From: Prochlorococcus sp. AG-347-I04
GTDB lineage: Bacteria; Cyanobacteriota; Cyanobacteriia; PCC-6307; Cyanobiaceae
Reading direction: 5' to 3'
Length of the DNA stretch: 64,000 nucleotides
NCBI GenBank assembly: GCA_003281625.1
Contig: QCBL01000001.1
Location: 124,001 to 188,000, forward strand
The position numbers were made by a program, and so were the translations under genes. Below are positions 1-12,848 of the stretch, in pieces; within the stretch, counting starts at the first letter, position 1; every line of letters begins with the position of its first letter. A model generated the notes under the pieces. It made no database searches and was not told the DNA's origin. It worked only from the letters and a program-made list of their open reading frames with translations.

Positions 1-99
1 CATTAAAAAAAATTTTTACTATAAAATGTATTTTACAATTTATTCGACCATTTCAAAACATAAATTACAAAAAGCACTTAATTGATTTAATAATTTCAT

Positions 100-1668
100 A
101 TGGAAGACAGTTTATCTGGAACACTTGCTATAGATTTAGGGAACACTAATACTGTTGTTGCTTTTCAAGATCAAAAAGATATAAATTCTGTTTTAGTTGA
201 AATACCGAATATTACATCATCTCCGGGAGTTATTCCTTCAGCAGTTTGGTTTGAGGAACCTTCAAAGATTACAAAAATTGGTATTAGTGCTCTAAAGATG
301 ATGGATAACTCAAATTCTGATTTATTTTTTCATTCAAACTTTAAAAGATTAATTGGAAATTCTATTGAAAAAATTAATCAAAAAAATATTTTAACCCCTA
401 AAGAATGTGGCGAGAAATTTTTTCAAATTTTGTGGGAAAACATTCCGCACAAGTATAAGATCAAAAGACTTGTTTTAACTGCTCCTATAGATACATATAA
501 GGGATACAGAGAATGGTTAGTTAACCTTTGCGAGGAAATATCAGTAGATGAAATAGCCCTTGTTGATGAGCCTACTGCGGCAAGTTTAGGAATAAATGTA
601 CCATTTGGCTCAAAAATTATGACCCTAGATATTGGAGGAAGTACAGTCGACATGAATATAGTCAAAATAGAAGGAGGAGAAGGAAAATCTGGTCCAATAG
701 CTGAACTATTAAAATTTAAAGGTAATGATGTAAGCTCAATTTCAAAACAAAAAATAAGGTGTGCTGAAATAATTGGAAAAGCAGGTTCAAAAATTGGTGG
801 GAAAGATATTGATCAATGGATAGTAGATTATTTTATTCCAGGTAATAATTATATTAATAATCTTTCTAAAGCAGAAAAAATAAAATGTAAACTCAGCTCA
901 TCTGTAATCAAATATGAAAATAAATATCCAATAAAATTATCTACTGAAAAAAATAACGAAAGTGAATTTTATCTTAGTAAAGAAATATTTGAGAAAATAC
1001 TCATTGAAAATAATTTTCTTAATCACCTTAACTCTTTACTAAAAGATTTATTAAATCAAGCAAGAGGTAAATTTTGCACAGTTGAAGACTTAAATGCAAT
1101 AGTTTTGGTTGGTGGAGGAACTCAAATACCGTTGATTAAAGAATGGATAACAAAAAAAATTCCAAAAATTCAAATAAAGTCGCCACCCCCTATTGAATCA
1201 ATAGCTTTGGGAGCTTTAGCAATGACCCCGGGTGCAAAAATTAAAGATATATTAAACAAAGGATTATCTATAAGATTATTTAATAAAAGAGAGCAAAAAC
1301 ACTTTTGGCATCCTATTTTTTGCAAAGGTCAAACATGGCCAACAGAAACGCCCTTTAAATTGATCCTTCAAGCCAGTAAAAAAGATCAGAAAGTATTCGA
1401 AATAATAATTGGAGAGACACAAAAAGAAAGAGCATATGATGTTATTTTTGAAAATGGATTACCAAAGTTATCAGAAATTCAAAATGAAGAAGAAATTATA
1501 AAATGGGATAAAAAACCACTCAAAATAGTATTACAAAATAAATCTAATATTGGAGAAGATACTTTAAAACTTTTTTTTAAAATTACGGAAAATGCTGATT
1601 TATTAGTTAAGTGTTTTGATGTTAAAGATCAATTTTTTGGAGAATATAATTTAGGTAATATCTTCTGA
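100..1668 (+). CDS. Hsp70-like (DnaK-related) chaperone with reduced C-terminus
   Basis: This is an Hsp70-family ATPase. The phosphate-1 loop is at residues 12-22 (DLGNTNTVVAF), the linker DEPTAASLG is near 156, phosphate-2 (LDIGGSTVD) is at 176-184 and an adenosine-type VLVGGGTQIP motif is near 335. At 522 residues it is about 100 shorter than standard DnaK. The region after about residue 370 is a diverged, shortened substrate-binding part without a recognisable helical lid. It is therefore probably an accessory Hsp70, not the main housekeeping DnaK. The ATG at 100 is the first in frame. The only upstream sequence is 99 AT-rich bases, and the CAT at 1-3 could be the start of a divergent gene outside the window. 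The family call is firm; client and role are unknown. Confidence 0.85.
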   Translation: MEDSLSGTLAIDLGNTNTVVAFQDQKDINSVLVEIPNITSSPGVIPSAVWFEEPSKITKIGISALKMMDNSNSDLFFHSNFKRLIGNSIEKINQKNILTPKECGEKFFQILWENIPHKYKIKRLVLTAPIDTYKGYREWLVNLCEEISVDEIALVDEPTAASLGINVPFGSKIMTLDIGGSTVDMNIVKIEGGEGKSGPIAELLKFKGNDVSSISKQKIRCAEIIGKAGSKIGGKDIDQWIVDYFIPGNNYINNLSKAEKIKCKLSSSVIKYENKYPIKLSTEKNNESEFYLSKEIFEKILIENNFLNHLNSLLKDLLNQARGKFCTVEDLNAIVLVGGGTQIPLIKEWITKKIPKIQIKSPPPIESIALGALAMTPGAKIKDILNKGLSIRLFNKREQKHFWHPIFCKGQTWPTETPFKLILQASKKDQKVFEIIIGETQKERAYDVIFENGLPKLSEIQNEEEIIKWDKKPLKIVLQNKSNIGEDTLKLFFKITENADLLVKCFDVKDQFFGEYNLGNIF

Positions 1669-1675
1669 AAGATAG

Positions 1676-2212
1676 CTATTCAAGAAAAACTCCTTCTTCA
1701 TTATCAACATTATTTAAACGTAAACTAATACTTTCAATTTTGCTAGTAGGCACTTTTTTACCACAAAAATCCGGCTGAATAGGTAATTCCCTATGACCTC
1801 TATCTACCATTACTAATAACATCACTCTTTGAGGTCTGCCCCATGAATATAAAGCATCCATTGCAGCTCTAATTGTTCTACCTGTGTAAATTACATCATC
1901 TATTAAAAGGATTTCTTTTTTCTCAATAGGAATTGGAATATCTGCAGCTTGTATTAAGCGAGTTCCAACTCTATTTTGGTCATCTCTATAAAAAGTTGGA
2001 TCAATTGTTCCTTTTCTTACTCTTAAACCTGTCCTAGAGAATAATTCCTTTTCTAGCACTTCTGTCAGCTCAATTCCTCTAGTCGGAATACCAACCAATA
2101 GAAGGTTATCCAGTTTTTTTACTTTTTCGATTATTTCGGAAGTTAAACGCGAAATTGTTTTTCTAAGCTCAACTTCAGTAAGTATTACAATCTTTTTTGC
2201 TTTCTTGGTCAT
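1676..2212 (-). CDS. pyrR: Bifunctional PyrR: pyrimidine regulator / uracil phosphoribosyltransferase
   Basis: This is a type I phosphoribosyltransferase of 178 residues, the usual PyrR length. The PRPP loop is at residues 101-113 (ILLIDDVIYTGRT), an upstream IPTRG motif is at 42-46, and a DRG(H)RELPIQPDFCGK segment near the C-terminus is typical of PyrR. In many bacteria PyrR binds pyr mRNA to attenuate pyrimidine genes and also makes UMP from uracil and PRPP. No pyr operon lies next to it, so only the UPRTase activity or a trans regulatory role can be inferred. It converges with the Hsp70-like gene, leaving 7 bases between stops. It is divergent from gpmI. Confidence 0.93.
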   Translation of the reverse strand: MTKKAKKIVILTEVELRKTISRLTSEIIEKVKKLDNLLLVGIPTRGIELTEVLEKELFSRTGLRVRKGTIDPTFYRDDQNRVGTRLIQAADIPIPIEKKEILLIDDVIYTGRTIRAAMDALYSWGRPQRVMLLVMVDRGHRELPIQPDFCGKKVPTSKIESISLRLNNVDNEEGVFLE

Positions 2213-2349
2213 TATTTATCAATAAATAAAAAACTTCTAACATTTTCATAAATTAGCAAAAGCTAACCATTTAAATAATAAATTGTTAAAGAGTAACGTT
2301 AGAGGCTAAATTTAAGGTTGGATCAGTTAAACATGAATTTGATCTAAAT

Positions 2350-3972
2350 ATGCCAAAGATTAGCAGCAAAAATATTAAAAGATTAAGTGTTCCTCAGAGC
2401 CCTGTAGTTCTAGCAATACTAGATGGATGGGGATATAGAAAAGAAAAGTCAAATAATGCTATTAAAAGTGCCAGTACGCCAATTATGGACTCATTGTGGC
2501 ATGCTTATCCCCATACCCTAATTAGTGCCAGTGGATCTGATGTAGGCCTTCCAGATGGTCAAATGGGTAATTCAGAAGTAGGTCACCTCACCATTGGTTC
2601 GGGGAGAATAATACAACAAGAACTTGTAAGAATCTCAAATATTGTAAAAAATAATCAATTAGGCTTGGTAAATGAATTAAAAGAGATGGCTGAATCATTG
2701 AAGAAAAATAATTCTACTTTGCACATTACAGGATTATGTTCGGATGGAGGAGTTCATAGTCATATTGATCATTTATTAGGTTTAATAAAATGGGCATCTG
2801 ATAATGAAATCAAAAAAGTTGCAATCCATATCATTACCGATGGAAGAGATACTCCTGCAAAAAGTGCCTCTAAATATCTAAAGCAAATAGAATCATGTAT
2901 AAAAAAATTTAATACTGGGGAAATAGCTTCCATATGTGGAAGATACTGGATGATGGATAGAAATCTTTTATGGGATAGAACAGAAAAAGCATATTCAAAT
3001 TTGACTGATCCAGATATTCCAATAAAAAACATTTCTCCTCAGAACTGCATAGAAAAAAGTTATGACAAAAACATAACAGATGAATTTATAGAGCCTATAA
3101 GAATATCTGAAAACTATCTTAAAGATGGAGATAGTTTGATTTGCTTTAACTTTCGTCCAGACAGAGCAAGACAGATAGTCAAATCCCTTTCAAGCAAAAA
3201 ATTCACAGACTTTAAAAGAAAAAATTATCCAAATCTAGATCTTGTCACCTTTACTCAATATGATCCAAACTTTCCCGTTAAAGTTGCATTTCCACCTGAA
3301 TCACTCAATAATTTTATAGGCCAAATAGTTTCTGAAAACGGACTTAAACAATATAGAACCGCAGAAACTGAAAAATATCCTCACGTAACATACTTTTTCA
3401 ATGGAGGAGTTGAAATTCCTTTACCTGGTGAAGAGAGACATTTGATTCCATCTCCAAGAGTGGCAACTTATGATTTGGAACCCGAAATGTCTGCAGAGGA
3501 ATTAACTATTAGTTGTTCTAAAGCCATTAGAAGTGGGAATTATGCTTTTGTAGTAATTAATTTTGCCAATCCTGATATGGTTGGTCATACAGGCAACATA
3601 AATGCAACAATTAAAGCTATAGAAAAAGTAGATGAATGCGTAGGTCAGATAGTTAATGCTACCGGAGAAATGGGCGGAAGCATTCTTATTACAGCCGATC
3701 ATGGTAACGCAGAGGTAATGAAAGGGCCTGAAGGAGAGCCGTGGACAGCACACACTATAAATAAAGTTCCATTAATTTTGATTGAGGGTGAAAAAAGAAA
3801 AATACAAAATATGGGAAATGAAATTAATTTAAGAGATAATGCCGGATTAGCAGATATTGCTCCCACTTTATTGCAATTATTAAATCTCCCAATACCAAGA
3901 GAAATGACAGGCAAGTCTCTTATTCAAGAAATTGAATTAAAAGGTTATAATAAGGTCGTTCAACACGTTTAA
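2350..3972 (+). CDS. gpmI: 2,3-bisphosphoglycerate-independent phosphoglycerate mutase
   Basis: The enzyme interconverts 3- and 2-phosphoglycerate with a phosphoserine intermediate and two metal ions. The metal-binding LDGWG motif is at residues 24-28, the nucleophile Ser75 lies in NSEVGH, and a DGGVHSH segment is near 135. FRPDRARQ is near 270, the NPDMVGHTG metal motif near 405, and ADHGNAE near 450. The 540 residues match the cyanobacterial family length. The start ATG follows GATCTAAAT with no strong Shine-Dalgarno sequence, as is common here. secG follows 23 bases downstream and is probably cotranscribed. Confidence 0.97.
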   Translation: MPKISSKNIKRLSVPQSPVVLAILDGWGYRKEKSNNAIKSASTPIMDSLWHAYPHTLISASGSDVGLPDGQMGNSEVGHLTIGSGRIIQQELVRISNIVKNNQLGLVNELKEMAESLKKNNSTLHITGLCSDGGVHSHIDHLLGLIKWASDNEIKKVAIHIITDGRDTPAKSASKYLKQIESCIKKFNTGEIASICGRYWMMDRNLLWDRTEKAYSNLTDPDIPIKNISPQNCIEKSYDKNITDEFIEPIRISENYLKDGDSLICFNFRPDRARQIVKSLSSKKFTDFKRKNYPNLDLVTFTQYDPNFPVKVAFPPESLNNFIGQIVSENGLKQYRTAETEKYPHVTYFFNGGVEIPLPGEERHLIPSPRVATYDLEPEMSAEELTISCSKAIRSGNYAFVVINFANPDMVGHTGNINATIKAIEKVDECVGQIVNATGEMGGSILITADHGNAEVMKGPEGEPWTAHTINKVPLILIEGEKRKIQNMGNEINLRDNAGLADIAPTLLQLLNLPIPREMTGKSLIQEIELKGYNKVVQHV

Positions 3973-3995
3973 AGTTATAAAAGTTTTTTAAAGCA

Positions 3996-4223
3996 ATGAT
4001 TCAAATTATTAGTTGGATTTGGGTATTTTCTGGAATTATTCTCATTCTTTTAGTTTTACTTCATAGTCCTAAAGGTGATGGAATGGGAGGAATAGCTGCG
4101 AGTGGAAGCTCTATGTTCAATAGCGCAAGTAGTGCAGAAGCCTCTCTAAACAAAATAACTTGGACTTTTTTAGCGATATTTTTGTCTCTCGCAATTATTC
4201 TTAGCGCTGGTTGGATTTCTTAA
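3996..4223 (+). CDS. secG: Preprotein translocase subunit SecG
   Basis: This is a 75-residue membrane protein with two hydrophobic helices, at about residues 3-22 and 53-73. They are joined by a Gly/Ser-rich polar loop containing PKGDGMGG, the hallmark of SecG. SecG is the small accessory subunit of the SecYEG channel in the plasma and thylakoid membranes. It follows gpmI by 23 bases and ends just before a strong hairpin terminator. Confidence 0.93.
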   Translation: MIQIISWIWVFSGIILILLVLLHSPKGDGMGGIAASGSSMFNSASSAEASLNKITWTFLAIFLSLAIILSAGWIS

Positions 4224-4235
4224 AATCTTAAAAAA

Positions 4236-4266
4236 AAAGGGATCATTTTGAATGATCCCTTTAAAA
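4236..4266 (+). terminator. Bidirectional hairpin terminator between secG and groL
   Basis: A perfect 12-bp inverted repeat spans 4236-4247 and 4251-4262 (core GGGATCATT/AATGATCCC) with a 3-base TTG loop. It is flanked by runs of A on the left and A/T on the right, so either strand gives a U-rich tail. It lies between the convergent ends of secG (plus) and groL (minus) and probably terminates both. Confidence 0.85.
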
Positions 4267-4291
4267 AATTAGTTAATTAACTATTTTTTAA

Positions 4292-5956
<1,665 letters not shown>

Positions 5957-5980
5957 TTAATAATTTTTGAAACAAATATC

Positions 5981-6292
5981 TTAGCTTACTACAGCTAAAA
6001 TATCCTTTTCTGAGAGCAAGACATATTCATCTCCTCCCAATTTTATGTCTGTTCCAGCATATTTGCTGTACAAGACTTTATCGCCAATACTCACTTCTGG
6101 AGTTTGACGAGAACCATCGTCATTAAGTTTCCCAGGGCCAACCTGGGCAACTTCTCCCACCTGTGGTTTTTCTTTAGCTGAATCAGGCAAAAGTATGCCA
6201 CCAGCTGTTTTTTCCTCAGATGCGGAAACTTTAATAAATATTCTATCTCCCAGTGGTTTTACTGTAGAGACTGTTAGTGAAACAGATGCCAT
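5981..6292 (-). CDS. groS: Co-chaperonin GroES
   Basis: This is the 103-residue lid of the GroEL cage. The mobile loop [18 protein letters not shown] (about residues 26-43) and the [13 protein letters not shown] region are characteristic. It is the first gene of the groSL operon. I looked for a CIRCE element (TTAGCACTC-N9-GAGTGCTAA) in the 219-base upstream spacer and did not find one, so HrcA-type control is not evident. Confidence 0.97.
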   Translation of the reverse strand: MASVSLTVSTVKPLGDRIFIKVSASEEKTAGGILLPDSAKEKPQVGEVAQVGPGKLNDDGSRQTPEVSIGDKVLYSKYAGTDIKLGGDEYVLLSEKDILAVVS

Positions 6293-7972
<1,680 letters not shown>

Positions 7973-8015
7973 ATATCTTAATTTATAACTATCAAATCTT
8001 CATAATCTTAAATTA

Positions 8016-8420
8016 ATGGCAATTTCTCTTAAAGTTTTAGCTCCAAACAAAAATGTTTATCAAGGCGAAGCTGAAGAAGTGATCCTTCCAAGCACTACTG
8101 GTCAAATAGGTGTATTGCCCGGACATATTTCTTTAGTCACAGCTATTGATATCGGTGTACTAAGGCTAAGAATGAACTCTCAGTGGAAATCAATAGCTTT
8201 AATGGGCGGATTCGCTGAAATTGAATCAGATGAAGTAATAGTTTTAGTAAACAATGCAGAAATTGGATCTGAAATTAATGTTCAGAATGCTGAGCAAGAT
8301 CTTAAAAAAGCTAAATTAGCAATTAGTAAATTTTCTGAAAATGAAAAAAGTCCCGAGAAAATAAAAGCATTGAAAGAGATTTCAAAGGCTGAGGCAAAAA
8401 TCCAAGCTTCTAAGAACTAA
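8016..8420 (+). CDS. atpC: F1 ATP synthase epsilon subunit
   Basis: This is the central-stalk subunit of 134 residues, also called atpE in plastid nomenclature. The N-terminal beta sandwich contains the conserved [19 protein letters not shown] stretch, and a short two-helix C-terminal domain rich in Lys/Glu/Ala follows. It inhibits ATP hydrolysis and couples F1 to the c ring through gamma. It lies 43 bases after atpD on the same strand. Its stop is 4 bases from the stop of the convergent ycf65 gene, with no obvious terminator between. Confidence 0.96.
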   Translation: MAISLKVLAPNKNVYQGEAEEVILPSTTGQIGVLPGHISLVTAIDIGVLRLRMNSQWKSIALMGGFAEIESDEVIVLVNNAEIGSEINVQNAEQDLKKAKLAISKFSENEKSPEKIKALKEISKAEAKIQASKN

Positions 8421-8424
8421 TCTT

Positions 8425-8901
8425 TCAAGCAGTTCCGCAAAAAGTTACTTCGGGAAACTTCAGCTTTGCTTCTTCTAATTTTTTTGTTTTACCCTCTTCT
8501 TGCCAATAATTTATTACTTCAGTAGCTTTATTCAATATTTCTACTCTTTCATTATCTGTAATCCAACCTTTATTTTCTAATTCACTTTTTAATTTTTCCC
8601 AGGCATCATCTCTTGGCCAAAAATAATAAGCAGTAAGAGGACTAGGGCCTCCACCTACTATTTGATCGACTGCTAGAGCAACATTATCAGGTAACCACAA
8701 TACTTTAATTATGAACCTTCCTTCATCAGGTTTAGGAGTATAACCAGTAGGTACTCCATCTTCATCAATTGTGGCAGCTGCTAATACAGCTGTGGCGCCC
8801 ATCATTCCTGAATTAGGAGAAGATGTTTTAGAATTCAGGGCATCATTGTTTTTTACCTTTTTTTCTGTTGAATTTTGATTTAACTTATCTGATGAGGTCA
8901 T
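8425..8901 (-). CDS. Ribosomal protein PSRP-3 (Ycf65 family)
   Basis: This is a 158-residue protein. Its C-terminal half (from about residue 60) matches the Ycf65/PSRP-3 family of cyanobacteria and plastids. Characteristic stretches are [36 protein letters not shown] and [22 protein letters not shown]-3 is a plastid/cyanobacterial-specific small ribosomal subunit protein. The first 60 residues are a low-complexity Ser/Asn/Lys and Ala-rich extension not usual in plastid members. It converges with atpC and is probably transcribed from the 8902-9007 gap. Confidence 0.88.
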   Translation of the reverse strand: MTSSDKLNQNSTEKKVKNNDALNSKTSSPNSGMMGATAVLAAATIDEDGVPTGYTPKPDEGRFIIKVLWLPDNVALAVDQIVGGGPSPLTAYYFWPRDDAWEKLKSELENKGWITDNERVEILNKATEVINYWQEEGKTKKLEEAKLKFPEVTFCGTA

Positions 8902-9007
8902 TCACTTATTTATACTTAATAAATAATTTATCAGCTTATGGCCACATTTTGATTGATTTATTCGGAATTTCTTGATTTTAGTTATTGTTACCTTCTAAAA
9001 AGGATTT

Positions 9008-9166
9008 TTATCTATCGTATGTTACTTCATAAAAGTCATAAATTTTAGCTTCTAATGAATCCCAAAGTTCTTTAGGGATATCATTTTCTTCTGCGAACAT
9101 ACCAAGCTGACTGGCTAAAGTTCTCGCTTGAGACAGTTTCGAATCATATGAATCGGACTTATTCAT
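9008..9166 (-). CDS. Small conserved-looking acidic protein, 52 residues, unknown function
   Basis: I found this reading frame by translating the gap between ycf65 and pepP. It starts at the ATG at 9166 (MNKSDSYDSK) and ends at TAA at 9008, giving 52 residues. The protein is mostly helical in appearance, acidic, and contains QARTLASQLGMFAEEN and PKELWDSLEAKIYDFYEV. The amphipathic pattern and low cysteine content suggest a folded helical hairpin rather than random translation. It fills an otherwise unexplained 318-base gap downstream of pepP on the same strand. I do not recognise a named family. Confidence 0.65.
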   Translation of the reverse strand: MNKSDSYDSKLSQARTLASQLGMFAEENDIPKELWDSLEAKIYDFYEVTYDR

Positions 9167-9219
9167 TTTTGGTCTATAAATTTTATAAAAATAAATCTAT
9201 TAACTAGATAAGTCAAATT

Positions 9220-10545
9220 TTAGAATTCTAAATCAGAAATTTCTTTTAGTGCAGCAATACTTAAAACTTCTGGGTTTGTATCATTGACCAGAACATCATC
9301 TTCTATTCTTATCCCTATGCCTTTCCATTTCTCGTCTATAAGAGGTTGGCCTTCAGGGACTGGGATCCTATCACTTATATAAATACCAGGTTCTACCGTA
9401 AGAATCATTCCATTCTGTAATGGCACTTCATAGTCTCCCATTCTATATGCTCCAACATCATGAACATCTAAGCCTAGCCAATGTCCAGTTCTATGCATAT
9501 ACAGATGTTTATATGATTGATTCTCTATTATCTCCTCAGTACTGCCCGATAGTAAACCAATTTCCTTCAATCCTTCTATCAGAATTTTTAAAGCAACATT
9601 ATGAACAGTACTAGAATTTGATCCAGTTACGGCACTTTTAATTGCATTTTTCTGGGCACTTAATACAATTTCGTAAATAACTCTTTGCTCTTTAGAAAAT
9701 TTTCCACCTATTGGGATGGTTCTTGTTATGTCTCCATTGTAATAATCAGTTAATGAGCAACCAGCATCTACCAACAATAAATCTTCTTTCTTCAATGGTG
9801 AGTTATTTGAAGTGTAATGCAAGATGCAGGCATTATCTCCTGAAGCAACAATGGAATTATATGCAGGTCCTCTGGCCCCTTTTTCCAAAAAGAACCCCTC
9901 CAGAAGACCTTGAATTTGCCTTTCATTTTTCTTCGATGATATAGATTCTCTTACTAGTTCATGAGCTTCTGCTGAAATTTGTATAGCCTTTCTCATTCTG
10001 TTAATTTCAAAGTCACTTTTAATTAATCTCATTTCATTTAAATAAATTTCTGGAGATTTTATGGAATTTGCACCAATCCCTGATCTTGATCGATTTTCAA
10101 GTTGTTGTGAAAATATCTCGAGTACTATTTTCTCAATTAATGGATACTTACCTATTGAAAAAACAAGTTCATCAGAGCCATTTATATACCTTGGAAGTAA
10201 ATCTCTTAGTTCGGTTATTGAATGAGCCTTGTCAGCCTTGAACTCTTTTTCTGCACCTTCTAAACCCCATCTAAAGCCATGCCAGACCTCACTTATAACA
10301 TCTTTGGGAGCGACAAACATGATAAATCTCTCTCCCTTTGGCTTATGCGATAAGAAAAGAGCAATAGCATCCGGTTCATCGAAACCAGTTAAATACCAAA
10401 AATTACTATCTTGTCTAAAAGGGTATTCACAATCAGCATGATGCTTTACAAGATTAGCTCCTGGAATAATGGCAGCTTTTCCATCTAATTTCTTTAGGAA
10501 AATTTCTCTTCTTTCTTCAAAAACTTTATGGTCAGGTTCAAACAT
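9220..10545 (-). CDS. pepP: Xaa-Pro aminopeptidase (M24B)
   Basis: This 441-residue metallopeptidase removes the N-terminal residue before proline. Metal ligands are visible: Asp260 in VDAGCSLTDYYNGD, Asp272 in the same stretch, His in GHWLGLDVHD near 365, Glu in TVEPGIYI near 393 and Glu in IRIEDDV near 424. The N-terminal creatinase-like domain (residues 1-170) is present in full, making it PepP rather than a methionine aminopeptidase. It is divergent from the CNNM-like gene at 10620. Confidence 0.93.
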   Translation of the reverse strand: MFEPDHKVFEERREIFLKKLDGKAAIIPGANLVKHHADCEYPFRQDSNFWYLTGFDEPDAIALFLSHKPKGERFIMFVAPKDVISEVWHGFRWGLEGAEKEFKADKAHSITELRDLLPRYINGSDELVFSIGKYPLIEKIVLEIFSQQLENRSRSGIGANSIKSPEIYLNEMRLIKSDFEINRMRKAIQISAEAHELVRESISSKKNERQIQGLLEGFFLEKGARGPAYNSIVASGDNACILHYTSNNSPLKKEDLLLVDAGCSLTDYYNGDITRTIPIGGKFSKEQRVIYEIVLSAQKNAIKSAVTGSNSSTVHNVALKILIEGLKEIGLLSGSTEEIIENQSYKHLYMHRTGHWLGLDVHDVGAYRMGDYEVPLQNGMILTVEPGIYISDRIPVPEGQPLIDEKWKGIGIRIEDDVLVNDTNPEVLSIAALKEISDLEF

Positions 10546-10619
10546 AAATTGTGTATTGGCGTGTTTTAAAAAAAAATGGAAGAATGAATTAAAACAGATT
10601 AAGTACCTAATCTACTTTA

Positions 10620-11603
10620 ATGGAACCAAATGTTTACGGTTTAATTTTACTAATAATAATTATTCTAATTGGATCAGCATGTTGTTCGGGAGTAGAAGCA
10701 GCTTTTTTAGCTGTAAATTCAATTAGAATTTTAGAAATTGCCTCAAAACAAAAGCCAAAAAGTTCTGCGAATCAACTTCTAAAACTTAGAAAACATCTTG
10801 GACGGACACTAACTGTAATCACTATTACTAATAATGGATTTAATATAATTGGCAGTCTTATTTTAGGTGTATACGGAGCATTGGTAATTAATAGCAGTTT
10901 TGGTTTAACCCTTTTTTCTGTAGGTTTTTACATACTAGTTGTTTTAGTAGGAGAAGTACTTCCCAAAGCTCTTGGCACGAGATTCTCAGTTCAAATAGCA
11001 TTATTATCGGTTCCTATCTTGAGAATATTAAATACTTTAATGAGGCCATTCTTAATATTAATTGAACAAATATTTCCAGTTATTACAGCAGAAAACGAAA
11101 TTTCAACTGATGAAGAAGAAATTAGACAAATGGCAAAAATTGGAAGTCAGAAAGGTTTTATAGAAGCTGATGAGGCAGCAATGATATTTAAGGTTTTTCA
11201 ATTAAATGATTTAAAAGCTAAAGACTTAATGACTCCTAGGGTATCGGCACCTTGTCTTGATGGGTCTTCAAATCTTAATGAAATTTCAAAACTTATAATG
11301 TCTGATATCTCTCCATGGTGGGTTATTTTAGGAGATAAAGTTGACAAAATACAAGGTGTAGTAAAGCGTGAAAAAATGTTGGCAGAACTAATTAATGGGG
11401 AAAATAAAAAATTATTATCAGATATTTGCGAACCTGTGGACTACATACCCGAAATGATTAAAGCAGATCAATTATTAACTAAATTTGACAAGAATCATAA
11501 AGGAGTGAAAGTAGTAGTAGATGAATTTGGGGGATTCGTGGGAATTATTGGCGCAGAGGCTGTGTTATCTGTATTAGCCGGCTGGTGGAAAAATAAATCA
11601 TGA
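10620..11603 (+). CDS. CNNM/CorC-type membrane protein with CBS domains
   Basis: This 327-residue protein has an N-terminal DUF21/CNNM transmembrane domain. Hydrophobic segments are at about residues 5-30, 63-90, 95-117 and 124-155, with the family GEVLPKALGTR motif between. A cytosolic CBS pair (about 200-322) follows, containing DLMTPR and VVVDEFGGFVGIIG. Family members are linked to magnesium or cobalt efflux and are often called hemolysin-like; transport here is inference. It heads a tight run, overlapping the GTPase gene by 4 bases (ATGA at 11600) and followed by nadD and nadE. Confidence 0.87.
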   Translation: MEPNVYGLILLIIIILIGSACCSGVEAAFLAVNSIRILEIASKQKPKSSANQLLKLRKHLGRTLTVITITNNGFNIIGSLILGVYGALVINSSFGLTLFSVGFYILVVLVGEVLPKALGTRFSVQIALLSVPILRILNTLMRPFLILIEQIFPVITAENEISTDEEEIRQMAKIGSQKGFIEADEAAMIFKVFQLNDLKAKDLMTPRVSAPCLDGSSNLNEISKLIMSDISPWWVILGDKVDKIQGVVKREKMLAELINGENKKLLSDICEPVDYIPEMIKADQLLTKFDKNHKGVKVVVDEFGGFVGIIGAEAVLSVLAGWWKNKS

Positions 11604-12841
11604 AACAATTTAAAATTAAAGAAAATTATTTACTTTTAAAAAAATGGTGGGAGACTATTGATCTTACCAATTATGAAAAAAGTTTTTTTAATATAGAAAT
11701 AATTTCTTTTAATCAACAACTTTTAAGACTCAAAGAAAAAAAAATAAGAATTGGCGCATATGGTAAATCAGGTGTAGGAAAATCTTCTGTTTTAAATTCT
11801 TTATTAAAAAAAGATATATTCAAAACAGATATTATTAATGGGACCACAAAAGAAATACAATTTGAAACTTGCACTCTTAAAGATCAAACACTCAATAGTT
11901 TAGAGTTGGTAGATTCTCCAGGATTTGATTTCTGCAATATTAAATTCCCAGATAAAGTTTACTCTTGTATAAATAATTCAGACCTTATTTTATTTATAGT
12001 TTCGGGAGATTTAAATAGAAATGAGTTAAGCGAAATCAGTTCTTTTATAAAAGACGGAAAAAAAATTATTGTAATTTTAAATAAAATCCATCTATATAAT
12101 AAAAAAGAATTAAAAGAAATAATTGAAAATATAAAGTTTAAGCTTCCAAAAGATTTAAATATTCCAATAATTATTAATAACGAAAACAATCTTAAAAATT
12201 ACATAACAAATTTTATAGATCAATATGGTGAGATACTATTAACACTTAATACTATTCAATTAGCTGACAAATTGTTTCTGAGAATAAAAGGGGAAAGACT
12301 GAAAAGAAGGCAGAAATTAGCTCAATCAACTATTGGTAAATTTTCAACTATAAAGGCATCTACAGTAGCTCTTAATCCATTTATTTTATTTGATGTTGCT
12401 GGTAGTTTTGCACTAGATACTGCATTGATTAAGGAATTAAGTAAGATTTATGGCTTAAAATTGAAAGGTGAATCTACAAGAAAAATATTTAAAAATATAT
12501 CCATTAATAATTTATATTTGGGAGTTACTCAAGTCGGCGTCAATACGTCTTTTAACTTTATTAAGAAAGTAATTCTTTTCACAGCACCTTTTACAAACGG
12601 ACTTTCATTATTACCTTATGGACCCATAGCAATTATTCAAGCAGCAATCGCAGTGCATTCTACAAAAATCCTAGGCAAATTAGCAGCAAAAGAGATTTTT
12701 ATAAGAAGCAAAGCTTCTTTTATAGAACCAGCTAATATGATAAAAAATATGACTTTAAATGAGCCAGAGATTTTTAACCACATAAATATTTATTTTTCAA
12801 AAAGAAATTTAAATAAAAATTTTATTAGTATTCTGCCTTAA
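11600..12841 (+). CDS. GTPase with DUF697/YcjF-like C-terminal domain
   Basis: This 413-residue protein has a P-loop GKSGVGKS at residues 55-62, a switch II DSPG at 105-108, and the G4 position reading NKIH (161-164) instead of NKxD. The loss of Asp may alter guanine specificity. The C-terminal part (about 245-290), with ALNPFILFDVAGSFALDTAL and following hydrophobic stretches, resembles the DUF697 membrane-associated domain. That points to a membrane-tethered GTPase. Coupling to the upstream CNNM-like gene by a 4-base overlap suggests a shared job. The substrate process is unknown. Confidence 0.8.
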   Translation: MKQFKIKENYLLLKKWWETIDLTNYEKSFFNIEIISFNQQLLRLKEKKIRIGAYGKSGVGKSSVLNSLLKKDIFKTDIINGTTKEIQFETCTLKDQTLNSLELVDSPGFDFCNIKFPDKVYSCINNSDLILFIVSGDLNRNELSEISSFIKDGKKIIVILNKIHLYNKKELKEIIENIKFKLPKDLNIPIIINNENNLKNYITNFIDQYGEILLTLNTIQLADKLFLRIKGERLKRRQKLAQSTIGKFSTIKASTVALNPFILFDVAGSFALDTALIKELSKIYGLKLKGESTRKIFKNISINNLYLGVTQVGVNTSFNFIKKVILFTAPFTNGLSLLPYGPIAIIQAAIAVHSTKILGKLAAKEIFIRSKASFIEPANMIKNMTLNEPEIFNHINIYFSKRNLNKNFISILP

Positions 12842-12848
12842 AACTTAA

